A stretch of 64,000 nucleotides of DNA from Polaromonas sp. (GCA_013297865.1 JAAFIP010000002.1:186001-250000), one strand, 5' to 3'; shown: positions 10,883 through 20,191, numbered from the stretch's first letter. Notes: generated by a model not told the origin, from the sequence alone. Numbers and translations are program-made.

Positions 10883-11515
10883 ATGTTGATAACTCGCCGT
10901 TGGTTTACTGTTGCAAGTTCTGCTGTACTGAGCGCTGGTTTGCTGCTCTCAGGTGCTGTGCATGCCCAAGCCACCGAAACACCTGATGTGCTGATCAAGC
11001 GTCTGTCTACCGAGGTGCTGGACAGCATCCGTGCCGACAAAAGCATCCAAAGCGGCGACACCAGCAAAGTGATTGCGCTGGTCGACACCAAAATCATGCC
11101 CAATGTGAACTTCGCACGCATGACCGCGTCTGCCGTGGGTCGCAGCTGGCGCTCAGCCACGCCTGAGCAGCAAAAACGCCTGCAGGAAGAGTTCAAGATA
11201 CTGCTGGTACGCACTTACTCTGGTGCCCTGTCTGAAGTGCGTGATCAAACCATTGCGATGAAGCCTCTGCGTGCAGCACCAGAAGATACCGAAGTGGTGG
11301 TGCGGTCCGAAATCAAAGGTCGTGGTGACCCGATCCAGCTGGACTACCGCATGGAAAAATCGCCCACGGGCTGGAAGATTTATGACCTGAACGTACTGGG
11401 CGTATGGCTGGTGGAAACCTACCGCGCGCAATTTGCCCAGGAAATCAACGCCAATGGCGTTGACGGCTTGATCAGCAAATTGGCTGAGCGCAACAAGAGC
11501 GCGAAAAAAGCCTGA
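10883..11515 (+). CDS. mlaC: Periplasmic phospholipid-binding protein MlaC
   Basis: About 210 residues from the ATG at 10883, chosen because AAGGAAA lies at 10873-10879; a GTG at 10868 is in frame but sits before the Shine-Dalgarno. It has an N-terminal signal peptide (LITRRW, hydrophobic core, cleavage after VHAQA). The MlaC/Ttg2D core includes VIALVDTKIMPNVNFARMT and WKIYDLNVLGVWLVETYR. It shuttles phospholipid between MlaA and MlaD. It is followed 2 bp later by mlaB. Confidence 0.95.
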   Translation: MLITRRWFTVASSAVLSAGLLLSGAVHAQATETPDVLIKRLSTEVLDSIRADKSIQSGDTSKVIALVDTKIMPNVNFARMTASAVGRSWRSATPEQQKRLQEEFKILLVRTYSGALSEVRDQTIAMKPLRAAPEDTEVVVRSEIKGRGDPIQLDYRMEKSPTGWKIYDLNVLGVWLVETYRAQFAQEINANGVDGLISKLAERNKSAKKA

Positions 11516-11517
11516 TC

Positions 11518-11787
11518 ATGCTGATTTTGCCCAGCGAGATCACCCACAGCAGTGCGCGCGCCTGTGCTCACATGCTGGTGCAGGCCTTGCAGCAGGGCGA
11601 GGCGGCCATTGTGGCCGATGCGTCAGCACTGACACGCTTTGACTCTTCAGCCCTGGCGGTATTGCTGGAATGCCGCCGCGAGGCCCAGGTGGCGGGCAAA
11701 ACCTTCTCGGTGCGGGGGCTGCCCACGCGCCTGCGCTCCCTGGCGGCCATGTACGGCGTAGCCGAGCTGCTGCCTGCAGCGCCCTGA
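11518..11787 (+). CDS. mlaB: STAS-domain protein MlaB
   Basis: An 89-residue cytoplasmic STAS-domain protein, the regulatory partner of MlaF. The STAS core is recognisable as AAIVADASALTRFDSSALAVLLECRREAQ. It starts 2 bp after the mlaC stop and is the last gene of the operon; a gap of about 65 bp separates it from the ABC exporter. Confidence 0.9.
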   Translation: MLILPSEITHSSARACAHMLVQALQQGEAAIVADASALTRFDSSALAVLLECRREAQVAGKTFSVRGLPTRLRSLAAMYGVAELLPAAP

Positions 11788-11852
11788 GCTTCTCAAACTC
11801 TTGTGCCCCTGGCCGGGCGAAGCAGGCCCCCAAGCCCTACAATTGAGGGTTC

Positions 11853-12758
11853 ATGCCTGCAATATCTGTCCAATCCGTCACCAAACAATACTCTGGAGCT
11901 CGCGGCGCACTCACTGCGCTAGACGGCGTGAGCCTGAACATCGAGGAAGGCGAGTTTTTTGGTCTGCTGGGGCCTAACGGCGCTGGTAAAACCACACTGA
12001 TCAGCATTCTGGCGGGCCTCACCCGCGCAACCAGCGGCACCATTTTGGTCCATGGTCACGATGTGCGCTCTGACTACGCCCAGGCGCGGCGCAAGCTGGG
12101 CGTTGTGCCCCAGGAGCTGGTGTTTGACCCGTTTTTCAAGGTGCGCGACATTTTGCGCATCCAGTCGGGGTACTTTGGCATCAAGAAGAACGACGCCTGG
12201 ATCGACGAGCTGCTGCACAGCCTGGGGCTGGCTGACAAAGCTGAGGCCAATATGCGCCAGCTCTCAGGTGGCATGAAGCGTCGCGTGCTGGTCGCGCAAG
12301 CCCTGGTGCACAAGCCGCCGGTGATCGTGCTGGACGAGCCCACTGCCGGCGTGGACGTGGAGCTGCGTCAAACCCTGTGGCAGTTCATCGCCAAACTCAA
12401 TAAACAAGGCCACACCGTTCTGCTGACCACCCATTACCTGGAAGAAGCCGAAGCCCTGTGCGGTCGCCTGGCCATGCTCAAGCAAGGCAGGGTGGTGGCG
12501 CTAGCCGAAACCTCCGAGCTGCTCAAAGCGGCATCGTCGAACGTACTCCGCTTCAAAATTGATAGCGAACTACCGCCCGAATTGTCGCGGCAGGCCCGTA
12601 TTACGGGCCGCATTGTGCAGTTCCCTGCGCATAACGCTGCTGAGATCGAAAACTACCTGGCCGCCGTCCGCCAGGCGGGCCTGCAGGCGCAAGACGTGGA
12701 AATCCGCAAGGCCGATCTGGAAGACGTCTTTCTGGATGTCATGGGAGCATCCGCATGA
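11853..12758 (+). CDS. ABC transporter ATP-binding protein (drug-export/YadG-like)
   Basis: A 301-residue ABC ATPase with Walker A GPNGAGKTTLISIL, signature LSGGMKRRVLVAQAL and Walker B VIVLDEPTAGVDVELRQ, which places it in the DrrA/NodI/YadG group. The C-terminal region of about 80 residues resembles the accessory domain of that group. The ATG of the permease gene overlaps its end (ATGA). The position between mlaB and bolA-murA suggests a cell-envelope role, but the substrate is unknown. Confidence 0.93.
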   Translation: MPAISVQSVTKQYSGARGALTALDGVSLNIEEGEFFGLLGPNGAGKTTLISILAGLTRATSGTILVHGHDVRSDYAQARRKLGVVPQELVFDPFFKVRDILRIQSGYFGIKKNDAWIDELLHSLGLADKAEANMRQLSGGMKRRVLVAQALVHKPPVIVLDEPTAGVDVELRQTLWQFIAKLNKQGHTVLLTTHYLEEAEALCGRLAMLKQGRVVALAETSELLKAASSNVLRFKIDSELPPELSRQARITGRIVQFPAHNAAEIENYLAAVRQAGLQAQDVEIRKADLEDVFLDVMGASA

Positions 12759-13510
12759 TCGGCTGGCAGACACTTTTCTACAAGGAAATCATGCGCTTTT
12801 GGAGCGTGGCTTTCCAGACGGTGGGTGCGCCGGTGCTGACGGCTGTGCTGTACATGCTGATTTTTGGCCATGTGCTGGAAGACCATGTGAAGGTCTACAA
12901 CTCGGTGAGCTACACCGCCTTCCTGGTGCCCGGCCTGGTGATGATGAGCGTGCTGCAAAACGCCTTTGCCAACAGCTCCTCCAGCCTGATCCAGAGCAAG
13001 ATCATGGGTAACTTGGTGTTTGTGCTGCTCACCCCGCTGGGTCACTGGAGCTGGTTTGTAGCCTATGTGGGCTCATCGGTGGTGCGTGGCCTGGCCGTAG
13101 GCGCGGGCGTGATGGCCGTGACCTACTGGTTTGGTCAGCCCAGCTTTGCCGCGCCGCTGTGGATCATTATTTTTGCCGTGCTGGGTGCGGCCATGCTGGG
13201 TGCATTGGGGCTTATCGCGGGGCTGTGGTCAGAGAAATTCGACCAGATGGCGGTGTTTCAAAACTTTGTCATCATGCCGATGACGTTTTTAAGCGGCGTG
13301 TTCTACTCCATCCATTCGCTGCCCGCCTTTTGGCAGACCGTGAGCCACCTCAATCCCTTCTTCTACATTATTGACGGCTTTCGCTATGGCTTTTTTGGCG
13401 TCAGCGATGTGTCGCCCTGGCTGAGTCTGGGCATTGTGGGCACAGCGTTTGTAGTGGTCAGCGCCATCGCGGTCAACTTGCTGCGCATTGGCTACAAAAT
13501 TCGCGGATAA
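12755..13510 (+). CDS. ABC-2 type transporter permease (YadH-like)
   Basis: A 251-residue ABC-2 membrane protein with about six hydrophobic segments, including VLTAVLYMLIFGHVL and MAVFQNFVIMPMTFLSGVFY, the latter typical of the ABC-2 family. It is translationally coupled to the ATPase at 11853-12758 and forms a half-size exporter with it. Its stop is 3 bp before bolA. Confidence 0.93.
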   Translation: MIGWQTLFYKEIMRFWSVAFQTVGAPVLTAVLYMLIFGHVLEDHVKVYNSVSYTAFLVPGLVMMSVLQNAFANSSSSLIQSKIMGNLVFVLLTPLGHWSWFVAYVGSSVVRGLAVGAGVMAVTYWFGQPSFAAPLWIIIFAVLGAAMLGALGLIAGLWSEKFDQMAVFQNFVIMPMTFLSGVFYSIHSLPAFWQTVSHLNPFFYIIDGFRYGFFGVSDVSPWLSLGIVGTAFVVVSAIAVNLLRIGYKIRG

Positions 13511-13513
13511 ATC

Positions 13514-13771
13514 ATGACAGCTGAACAACTACACGCCATCATTGCCAAGGGCCTGGCTTGTGACCACCTGGAGGTGGACGGAGACGGCCGCCACTGGAGC
13601 GCGGTGATTGTGTCGCCTGCGTTTGAAGGCAAGCGCCTGATCCAGCGCCACCAGGCGGTGTATGCCACCCTGGGCGAAAAAATCCGTACCGACGAGGTGC
13701 ACGCCTTGTCGATGAAAACCCATACCCCTGCCGAATGGGCAGCGCTGCAGGCTGGAGCTTGCGATCATTGA
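13514..13771 (+). CDS. BolA/IbaG family protein
   Basis: An 85-residue BolA-fold protein with the characteristic RLIQRHQAVYATLGEKI and VHALSMKTHTPAEW segments. Family members bind monothiol glutaredoxins through a [2Fe-2S] cluster. Its place directly before murA matches E. coli ibaG, so IbaG-like is the best guess. It lies 3 bp after the ABC permease and 12 bp before murA. Confidence 0.93.
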   Translation: MTAEQLHAIIAKGLACDHLEVDGDGRHWSAVIVSPAFEGKRLIQRHQAVYATLGEKIRTDEVHALSMKTHTPAEWAALQAGACDH

Positions 13772-13783
13772 CTGAAAACTTCT

Positions 13784-15049
13784 ATGGATAAATTACTCGT
13801 TCGTGGTGGCAAAACCCTGCAAGGCGAAGTGCTGATCTCCGGCGCCAAAAACGCAGCTTTGCCCGAGCTATGCGCTACCTTGCTCACCGCAGATGCGGTC
13901 ACCCTGCACAACGTCCCCCAGCTGCAAGACGTGAGCACCATGCTCAAGTTGATTCGCAACATGGGCGTCACTGCGGAGCCGCAGATTGATGGCTCGGTGA
14001 TCATCAATGCGGGCGGTCTGTCTTCGCCCGAAGCACCCTATGAGCTGGTGAAAACCATGCGTGCCTCGGTGCTGGCCTTGGGGCCGCTGCTGGCCCGCTT
14101 TGGCGAGGCCACGGTGTCCTTGCCCGGCGGCTGCGCGATTGGCTCGCGCCCTGTGGACCAGCATATCAAGGGTTTGCAGGCGATGGGCGCAGACATTGTG
14201 GTGGAGCATGGCTACATGATTGCCAAGCTACCCAAAGGCCAAACCCGCCTGAAGGGCGCGCACATCACCACCGATATGGTGACCGTGACGGGCACCGAAA
14301 ACTTCCTGATGGCCGCCACGCTGGCCGACGGCGAAACGGTGCTCGAGAATGCCGCGCAGGAGCCCGAGATTCCTGATCTGGCAGAAATGCTGATCAAAAT
14401 GGGCGCCCGGATTGAAGGCCATGGCACCAGCAAAATCCGCATCCAGGGCGTGGACAGGCTGCACGGCTGTACTCATGCGGTGGTGGCTGACCGTATCGAA
14501 TGTGGCACCTTCCTGTGCGCCGTGGCGGCCACTGGCGGCGATGTGGTGTTAAGGCACGGCCGTATTGACCACCTGGATGCCGTGATAGACAAGCTGCGCG
14601 AAGCCGGCGCTACCGTGCAGGCGGTGGAAGGCGGCATCCGCGTGACATCCCGTGGGCGCTTGAAGGCACAGAGCTTTCGCACCACGGAATACCCGGGTTT
14701 TCCTACCGATATGCAGGCGCAGTTCATGGCGCTTAACGTGGTGTCTGAAGGCGCAGCCAAAGTGACGGAGACGATTTTTGAAAACCGTTTCATGCATGTG
14801 CCCGAGATGCAGCGCATGGGTGCACACATCCAGACAGATGGCAAAGTGGCGGTGATTGAAGGTGTGGCCAGCTTATCGGGCGCATCGGTGATGGCTACTG
14901 ACCTGCGGGCGTCTGCTTCGTTGGTGATTGCCGGCCTAGTGGCCAGCGGCGAAACCCTGATCGACCGCATCTACCACCTGGACCGTGGCTACGACCGCAT
15001 GGAAGCCAAGCTGCGCGGTATTGGCGCAGATATCGAGAGAGTGAAGTAA
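13784..15049 (+). CDS. murA: UDP-N-acetylglucosamine 1-carboxyvinyltransferase
   Basis: Catalyses the first committed step of peptidoglycan synthesis, transfer of enolpyruvate from PEP to UDP-GlcNAc. The 421-residue length is normal. The active-site lysine is in [10 protein letters not shown], and the fosfomycin-target cysteine is in [14 protein letters not shown], so it is of the Cys, fosfomycin-sensitive type. The C-terminus has [17 protein letters not shown]. It follows bolA by 12 bp. Confidence 0.98.
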   Translation: MDKLLVRGGKTLQGEVLISGAKNAALPELCATLLTADAVTLHNVPQLQDVSTMLKLIRNMGVTAEPQIDGSVIINAGGLSSPEAPYELVKTMRASVLALGPLLARFGEATVSLPGGCAIGSRPVDQHIKGLQAMGADIVVEHGYMIAKLPKGQTRLKGAHITTDMVTVTGTENFLMAATLADGETVLENAAQEPEIPDLAEMLIKMGARIEGHGTSKIRIQGVDRLHGCTHAVVADRIECGTFLCAVAATGGDVVLRHGRIDHLDAVIDKLREAGATVQAVEGGIRVTSRGRLKAQSFRTTEYPGFPTDMQAQFMALNVVSEGAAKVTETIFENRFMHVPEMQRMGAHIQTDGKVAVIEGVASLSGASVMATDLRASASLVIAGLVASGETLIDRIYHLDRGYDRMEAKLRGIGADIERVK

Positions 15050-15133
15050 TGACCCCCACGCTTGCCACTTCGTGTGTTGCGCTGCCCCCCGAGGGGGCTC
15101 TCGCGCCTTGGGGCGGCCCGGCGGCGCTCGCTC
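15050..15133. repeat. GC-rich dispersed repeat with hairpin
   Basis: This segment between murA and hisG contains a tight GC hairpin (GCCCCC / GGGGGC at 15084-15089 and 15093-15098, 3-nt loop) followed by CTTGGGGCGGCCCGGCGG. I recall strings of this type as intergenic repeats in Comamonadaceae; that is memory, not a search. It may act as a weak transcription barrier. Confidence 0.6.
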
Positions 15134-15152
15134 CATTTAACGAGTTACCAAT

Positions 15153-15791
15153 ATGATTACGCTCGCGCTATCAAAGGGCCGCATTTTCGAGGAAACCCTG
15201 CCGCTGCTGAAAGCCGCAGGCATCGAAGTGCTGGAAGACCCCGAAAAATCCCGCAAGCTCATTTTGCCGACCAACCAGGCCGATGTGCGCGTGGTGCTGG
15301 TGCGTGCGAGCGATGTGCCTACCTATGTGCAGTATGGTGGCGCTGACCTGGGCGTAGTGGGCAAGGACACGTTACTCGAAACCGGCCACCAAGGCCTGTA
15401 TGTGCCGCTGGACTTGAATATCTCCCGCTGCCGCATCAGCGTGGCTGTGCGCAACGACTTTGACTACGCTGCTGCCGTCAAGCAAGGCGCACGCCTGCGC
15501 GTTGCGACCAAATACGTAGCTATCGCACGCGAGTTTTTCGCCAGCAAGGGCGTGCACGTGGATTTGATCAAGCTCTATGGCTCCATGGAGCTAGCCCCGC
15601 TTACAGGCTTGGCGGACGCGATTGTGGATTTGGTCTCTACTGGCAACACGCTCAAAGCCAACAACCTGATTGAAGTGGAAAAAATCATGGAGATCAGCGC
15701 GCGCCTGGTAGTCAACCAGGCTTCGCTCAAGCTCAAGCAGGCGCGCATTCGCCCGATGATCGATGCGTTTGCCCAAGCCGTCACGCCTTAA
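15153..15791 (+). CDS. hisG: ATP phosphoribosyltransferase, short form
   Basis: First enzyme of histidine synthesis, joining ATP and PRPP. The 212-residue length marks the short form, which lacks the C-terminal regulatory domain and needs the HisZ subunit; no hisZ is in this window. Recognisable segments are [18 protein letters not shown], the product-binding [11 protein letters not shown] and [16 protein letters not shown]. The start is the ATG at 15153. hisD follows after 13 bp. Confidence 0.97.
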   Translation: MITLALSKGRIFEETLPLLKAAGIEVLEDPEKSRKLILPTNQADVRVVLVRASDVPTYVQYGGADLGVVGKDTLLETGHQGLYVPLDLNISRCRISVAVRNDFDYAAAVKQGARLRVATKYVAIAREFFASKGVHVDLIKLYGSMELAPLTGLADAIVDLVSTGNTLKANNLIEVEKIMEISARLVVNQASLKLKQARIRPMIDAFAQAVTP

Positions 15792-15801
15792 AGATGAAAA
15801 T

Positions 15802-15833
15802 GCTATGAATTTAATAGCTGCTCCCGCGATATT
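15802..15833 (-). repeat. Dispersed repeat, copy B (partial, at hisD start)
   Basis: A reverse-oriented partial copy of the dispersed repeat (TTAATAGCTGCTCCCGCGAT). It overlaps the hisD start codon and encodes about the first ten residues of HisD (NLIAAPAIF). Confidence 0.8.
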
Positions 15834-17121
15834 TTCCTCATCTGACGCCGATTTTGAGTCTCAATTTCAGGCCAGATTGCATTGGTCGGCCGATGCCGAT
15901 GCGGCCATTGAACAGAGCGTGGCAGACATCCTGGCTGACGTGCAGCAGCGCGGCGATGCCGCAGTGCTTGAATACACAGCGCGCTGGGATGGCCTACAGG
16001 TGGCCAGCATGCAGGCGCTGGAGCTGAGCCAGGCCGAGCTTAAAGCCGCGTTTGACAGTATCCCTGCTGCGCAGCGCAGTGCACTGCAAGCCGCGGCTGC
16101 ACGGGTGCGCAGCTACCACGAGGCGCAGAAAAAAGCCTGTGGCGAAAGCTGGAGCTACCGCGACCAGGACGGCACCTTGCTGGGCCAAAAAGTCACTCCG
16201 ATTGACCGCGCTGGCATCTATGTGCCCGGTGGCAAGGCCGCGTATCCCTCCAGCGTGCTGATGAACGCCATTCCCGCGCATGTGGCGGGGGTGGGCGAGA
16301 TCATCATGGTGGTGCCCACACCGCAGGGCGAGAAAAACGCGCTCGTATTGGCCGCCGCCTATGTGGCTGGTGTGAGCCGTGCTTTCACTATCGGGGGCGC
16401 ACAGGCGGTGGGGGCGCTGGCCTATGGCACAGCCACTATCCCCAAGGTCGACAAAATCACCGGCCCTGGCAACGCCTATGTCGCTGCCGCCAAGCGCCGC
16501 GTCTTTGGCCAGGTGGGCATTGACATGATCGCCGGCCCCAGCGAAATCCTGGTGCTGGCCGACGGCACCACGCCGCCCGACTGGGTGGCGATGGACTTGT
16601 TCAGCCAAGCCGAGCATGACGAGCTGGCGCAGAGCATCTTGCTATGCCCCGACCGGGCTTATATCGACGCTGTGCTGGCCAGCATTACCCGACTGTTGCC
16701 CGAGATGCCGCGCAAAGCCATCATCGCCAAAAGCCTGAGTGACCGCGGCGCTTTGATCCACACCCGCAGCATGCAGGAAGCCTGCGAGATCAGCAATCGC
16801 ATCGCCCCCGAACACCTGGAGATCAGCAGCAAAGAACCCGGTCAATGGGAGCCACTGCTCAGGCATGCCGGAGCCATCTTTATGGGCGCATACACCAGCG
16901 AGAGCCTGGGCGACTACTGCGCAGGCCCCAACCACGTGCTGCCCACCAGCGGCACGGCTCGCTTTAGCAGCCCGCTGGGGGTGTACGACTTTCAAAAACG
17001 CTCCAGCCTGATCGAGGTCAGCGAGCAGGGTGCGCAAGTGCTGGGCAAGATAGCGGCCGAGCTGGCCTATGGCGAAGGCTTGCAGGCGCATGCGCGGGCG
17101 GCTGAGATGCGCTTGAAATAA
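15805..17121 (+). CDS. hisD: Histidinol dehydrogenase
   Basis: Catalyses the last two oxidations, from histidinol to histidine. It has about 438 residues from the ATG at 15805; an upstream in-frame start at 15763 would overlap hisG. Conserved segments are [46 protein letters not shown] and the zinc-site SQAEHDE. The C-terminal [16 protein letters not shown] is intact. The first residues come from a dispersed repeat, so the true N-terminus is uncertain. A toxin-antitoxin pair separates it from hisC. Confidence 0.97.
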   Translation: MNLIAAPAIFSSSDADFESQFQARLHWSADADAAIEQSVADILADVQQRGDAAVLEYTARWDGLQVASMQALELSQAELKAAFDSIPAAQRSALQAAAARVRSYHEAQKKACGESWSYRDQDGTLLGQKVTPIDRAGIYVPGGKAAYPSSVLMNAIPAHVAGVGEIIMVVPTPQGEKNALVLAAAYVAGVSRAFTIGGAQAVGALAYGTATIPKVDKITGPGNAYVAAAKRRVFGQVGIDMIAGPSEILVLADGTTPPDWVAMDLFSQAEHDELAQSILLCPDRAYIDAVLASITRLLPEMPRKAIIAKSLSDRGALIHTRSMQEACEISNRIAPEHLEISSKEPGQWEPLLRHAGAIFMGAYTSESLGDYCAGPNHVLPTSGTARFSSPLGVYDFQKRSSLIEVSEQGAQVLGKIAAELAYGEGLQAHARAAEMRLK

Positions 17122-17151
17122 AGGGATTGACCGCCTTGATGGGTTGAATTC

Positions 17152-17183
17152 ACACGAATTTCGTGTTACACGAATTTCGTGTT
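17152..17183. promoter_or_regulatory. Tandem operator-like palindromes before the RHH antitoxin
   Basis: The 16-bp unit ACACGAATTTCGTGTT occurs twice with no spacer (17152-17167 and 17168-17183). Each unit is a near-palindrome (ACACGAA / TTCGTGT). The array ends 12 bp before the antitoxin ATG, the expected place for an autoregulatory operator of a ribbon-helix-helix antitoxin. Confidence 0.75.
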
Positions 17184-17195
17184 AGTATTCAGTTC

Positions 17196-17432
17196 ATGAA
17201 AAACGTCACCATCACCGTAGAAGAGTCGGCTTTGGAATGGGCGCGCATCGAGGCGGCGCGGCGTAACACCAGTGTGTCGCGGCTGCTGGGCGAAATGCTG
17301 GCTGAGAAGATGCGGCAGGAAGATGCCTATGCGCAGGCGATGCGCAAGGCGACCAAGCTGGAGTCTTGGGGCGCCAGCGAAGGCCCTTATTTCACCCGGG
17401 ACGAGCTGTATGAGCGCAACAATTTTCGTTGA
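17196..17432 (+). CDS. Ribbon-helix-helix-like antitoxin
   Basis: A 78-residue protein whose N-terminus (MKNVTITVEESALEWARIEA, then RRNTSVSRLLGEML) matches a CopG/Arc-like strand-helix-helix DNA-binding fold. The C-terminal half is the likely toxin-binding tail. The start at 17196 is chosen over 17163 because the strand begins there and the operator repeats lie upstream. It overlaps the PIN-domain gene by 23 bp, the usual antitoxin-first order. Confidence 0.8.
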   Translation: MKNVTITVEESALEWARIEAARRNTSVSRLLGEMLAEKMRQEDAYAQAMRKATKLESWGASEGPYFTRDELYERNNFR

Positions 17433-17862
17433 TACCAACGTCCACCTCTACGCGAAAGACACGCGCGACGCGGACAAGCAAGTGCGTGCCAACGAATGGC
17501 TGACGTGGTGCTGGACGCGCCGCACGGGGCGCATCAGCACCCAGGTGCTCAATGAGTTTTACAACAACGCGATCACCAAGTTCCGTTCAGTCGTGGCCGC
17601 GGAAAAGGCGCGCGAGCAAGTGCGTATGCTGCGGCTATGGCAACCGCCGCACCTGGACACCTATACCGTGGACGGTGCCTGGGTCATGCAAGACCGCTAC
17701 AAGCTGAGCTATTGGGACGCGCTGATCATGTCGTCTGCACAGCAGCAGGGTTGCGGCTATTTGCTCAGCGAAGATATGCAGCATTTGCAAAAGTATGACA
17801 CCGTGCAGGTGATCAACCCGTTTTTGATGACTCCCGCAGAATTTGAAACCGTAGCGCAGTGA
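17410..17862 (+). CDS. PIN-domain ribonuclease toxin (VapC-like)
   Basis: About 150 residues from the ATG at 17410. It has the PIN-domain acidic residues: the first Asp in IFVDTNVHLYA, a Glu in TQVLNEFYNNA and the later Asp in YWDALIMSSA, followed by LLSEDM. PIN toxins of VapBC-type systems cleave RNA, often tRNA. It overlaps the upstream RHH antitoxin and ends 1 bp before the hisC ATG, so toxin and hisC are probably on one message. Confidence 0.88.
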   Translation: MSATIFVDTNVHLYAKDTRDADKQVRANEWLTWCWTRRTGRISTQVLNEFYNNAITKFRSVVAAEKAREQVRMLRLWQPPHLDTYTVDGAWVMQDRYKLSYWDALIMSSAQQQGCGYLLSEDMQHLQKYDTVQVINPFLMTPAEFETVAQ

Positions 17863-17863
17863 T

Positions 17864-18967
17864 ATGACCACCTTGCAATCCAACATACTCTCCCACATCC
17901 GCCAGGACGTGCAATCCATGCACGCCTACGCCATCCAGGACTCGGTCGGCATGGTCAAGCTGGACGCGATGGAGAACCCCTACACCTTGCCGCCCGGGCT
18001 GCAGGCCCAGTTGGGTGAGCGGCTGGGCAAACTGGCAATCAACCGCTATCCGGGCGCTCGGGTGGAGGATCTCAAGACTGCGCTGCGCCAATATGCGCAA
18101 GTGCCCACAGACTATGGCTTGATGCTGGGCAACGGCTCGGACGAGCTGATCTCGCTGCTGGCAATGGCCTGCGATGTTCCGGGAGGCAAAATCCTCGCGC
18201 CACTGCCTGGCTTTGTGATGTATGCCATGAGCGCGCAGTTGCAGGGCTTGCAGTTTATTGGCGTGCCTTTGACGGCCGACTTTGAGCTGGACGAGACCGC
18301 CATGCTGGCCGCCATCGACAAAGAAAAGCCAGCGATCACCTATATTGCCTACCCCAACAATCCGACAGCCAATCTGTGGGACGAGGGCGTGATCAAAAAA
18401 ATCATCGCAGCGTGCGCGCAGTATGGCGGCATGGTGGTGATGGACGAGGCCTACCAGCCCTTTAGCAGCCAAAGCTGGATCACGCAGATCCACGCTGCGC
18501 CTGAGGCCAACGCCAATGTGCTGCTGATGCGCACGCTCAGCAAGTTTGGCCTGGCCGGTGTGCGGCTGGGCTATATGACCGGCCCCGCAGCCTTGATCAA
18601 CGAAATAGACAAGCTGCGCCCGCCCTACAACATCAGTGTGCTCAACTGCGAATGTGCACTATTTGCACTGGAAAACAAAGAAGAGTTTTCCCGGCAAGCC
18701 CAGGAAATCATCGCGCAACGCGCTATGCTTTTAGAAGCTATTGGGCGCATGCCAGGAGCGCAGGCCATCAAGAGCGATGCCAATATGTTTCTCGTGCGCA
18801 TGGCCGATGCGGCCCGGGTGTTTGCACAGCTCAAGCAGCGCGGCGTGCTGGTGAAAAACGTGAGCGCCATGCATCCGCTGCTGGCCAATACCCTGCGCAT
18901 CTCGGTGGGCACACCGGCAGAAAATCAGCTGCTGCTCGCCGCCCTGCAGGCCAGCCTGCGCGGGTGA
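17864..18967 (+). CDS. hisC: Histidinol-phosphate aminotransferase
   Basis: A PLP-dependent class-I/II aminotransferase converting imidazole-acetol phosphate to histidinol phosphate. It has 367 residues. The PLP lysine lies in RTLSKFGLAGVRLGYMTGP, with YPNNPTANLWDEG and VVMDEAYQPF upstream. It starts immediately after the PIN toxin stop, which suggests translational coupling across the toxin-antitoxin insertion. Confidence 0.97.
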   Translation: MTTLQSNILSHIRQDVQSMHAYAIQDSVGMVKLDAMENPYTLPPGLQAQLGERLGKLAINRYPGARVEDLKTALRQYAQVPTDYGLMLGNGSDELISLLAMACDVPGGKILAPLPGFVMYAMSAQLQGLQFIGVPLTADFELDETAMLAAIDKEKPAITYIAYPNNPTANLWDEGVIKKIIAACAQYGGMVVMDEAYQPFSSQSWITQIHAAPEANANVLLMRTLSKFGLAGVRLGYMTGPAALINEIDKLRPPYNISVLNCECALFALENKEEFSRQAQEIIAQRAMLLEAIGRMPGAQAIKSDANMFLVRMADAARVFAQLKQRGVLVKNVSAMHPLLANTLRISVGTPAENQLLLAALQASLRG

Positions 18968-18991
18968 ACGCTCCCATGCTGTACCCAGGCT

Positions 18992-20140
18992 GTGCCTAAA
19001 AAGACCTCGCCCTCGCAAGCCAGCCGGGCAGACACAGCCCAGATCGGCGATGCGGGCAGTGCCTCCAGCGCGCTGGCTATCGCCGCCCAGCAGCTGGGGC
19101 CCGAGCAGCAGCTGTTCAATAAACTGCTCGATCAAATTGAAAAGCAAAGCAAAGAGCTCAACCATCTAAAAACACTGGTTGACGCGCATGCCAGCGAGCG
19201 TGCAGCCAAGCTGGCCCCACTGCGCCAGCAGGTGCGTGCGCTGCAGGAACAGCTGGTGCTGTACCTGGACCAGCGCCTGCAAAGCCCCAAAGGCCTGTCC
19301 CAGCGCGTGTGTGCTGATATGCGGGAGCTGGTATTCATGCTGCTGGACGATCTGCTGGGCGCGGGCGAGCCTAGCCCCGCGCTGCGTGCTGTGGCAAGCC
19401 GTTTTGGCGCAGACGATGATGGCATGGAAGATGGGCTGGACGCGGAAACCTCCGCCGAGCTCAACCGCGCCATGGCCCAGGCCATGGGCGTGCCGGTGGA
19501 CGAGGAGGAGCTGCTGTCCACCGAGGAGATGATGGAAGCGCTGATGCGCAAAATGCAGGCCGAGGACGAGGCCGCCATCCAGGCGCATGCCGCGCGCCAG
19601 GCCAAACGTAAAAAATCAGCCAAACAAAAACAGGCCGAACAGGAACAGCTGGACGCCCACAGCGCCCTGCGCAGCATCTACCGCAAGCTGGCAAGTGCCC
19701 TGCACCCCGACCGCGAGACAGACCCGGCAGAGCGGCTGCGCAAAACCCGGCTCATGGTTCGCGTGAACGCGGCCAACGAGAGCAAAGACCTGCTGGCCTT
19801 GCTGCATCTGCAAATGGAGGTGGACCAGATCAACCCTGCCTCGGTGGCAGCCCTGGCTGATGACAAGCTGCGTGCTTTCAACCGCATGCTCAAAAGCCAG
19901 CTCAAAGACCTGCAGGCCGAGTACCAGAGCGTGCTGGGCCATGTGCAAATGGTGTTTGAGGTGGGCTACGGCGCAGTGAGCCAGAAGCACCTGGATGGCA
20001 GCCTACGTTTGGCAACCCAGCGGCTGCAAACCATGGTGGACTATCTGCAGCGCGATGTGGTGACGGTGCAGAACGACAAAATGCTGAAAAAATGGCTCAA
20101 GCATCAGCTTTCCTTGATAGATATGGCTTACAACACGTGA
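18992..20140 (+). CDS. J-domain-like protein
   Basis: A 382-residue protein with a GTG start at 18992; no upstream in-frame ATG exists after the hisC stop. The N-terminal 100 residues are predicted helical (KLLDQIEKQSKELNHLKTLV). A central acidic stretch and a Lys-rich linker (AKRKKSAKQKQAEQEQ) lead to a J-domain-like segment near residue 225 containing the HPD motif (YRKLASALHPDRETD). The C-terminus is again helical. It could be a specialised DnaK co-chaperone. Its placement in the histidine locus is not explained. Confidence 0.7.
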   Translation: MPKKTSPSQASRADTAQIGDAGSASSALAIAAQQLGPEQQLFNKLLDQIEKQSKELNHLKTLVDAHASERAAKLAPLRQQVRALQEQLVLYLDQRLQSPKGLSQRVCADMRELVFMLLDDLLGAGEPSPALRAVASRFGADDDGMEDGLDAETSAELNRAMAQAMGVPVDEEELLSTEEMMEALMRKMQAEDEAAIQAHAARQAKRKKSAKQKQAEQEQLDAHSALRSIYRKLASALHPDRETDPAERLRKTRLMVRVNAANESKDLLALLHLQMEVDQINPASVAALADDKLRAFNRMLKSQLKDLQAEYQSVLGHVQMVFEVGYGAVSQKHLDGSLRLATQRLQTMVDYLQRDVVTVQNDKMLKKWLKHQLSLIDMAYNT

Positions 20141-20191
20141 AACCGCGCGCTGCAGCGCCATCCCTGCCCATCAAAATGCGACAATACCGCC

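Noticed and set aside
12545-12580. Another copy of the dispersed repeat (AAAATTGATAGC, then CCGCCCGAATTG) in the ABC ATPase gene.
   Set aside because: Only about a dozen bases match and the CTGCTCCCGCG core is missing.
18717-18750. Repeat-like TTTTAGAAGCTATTGGGCGC in hisC.
   Set aside because: It shares only short pieces with the repeat, and the residues belong to normal hisC coding sequence.
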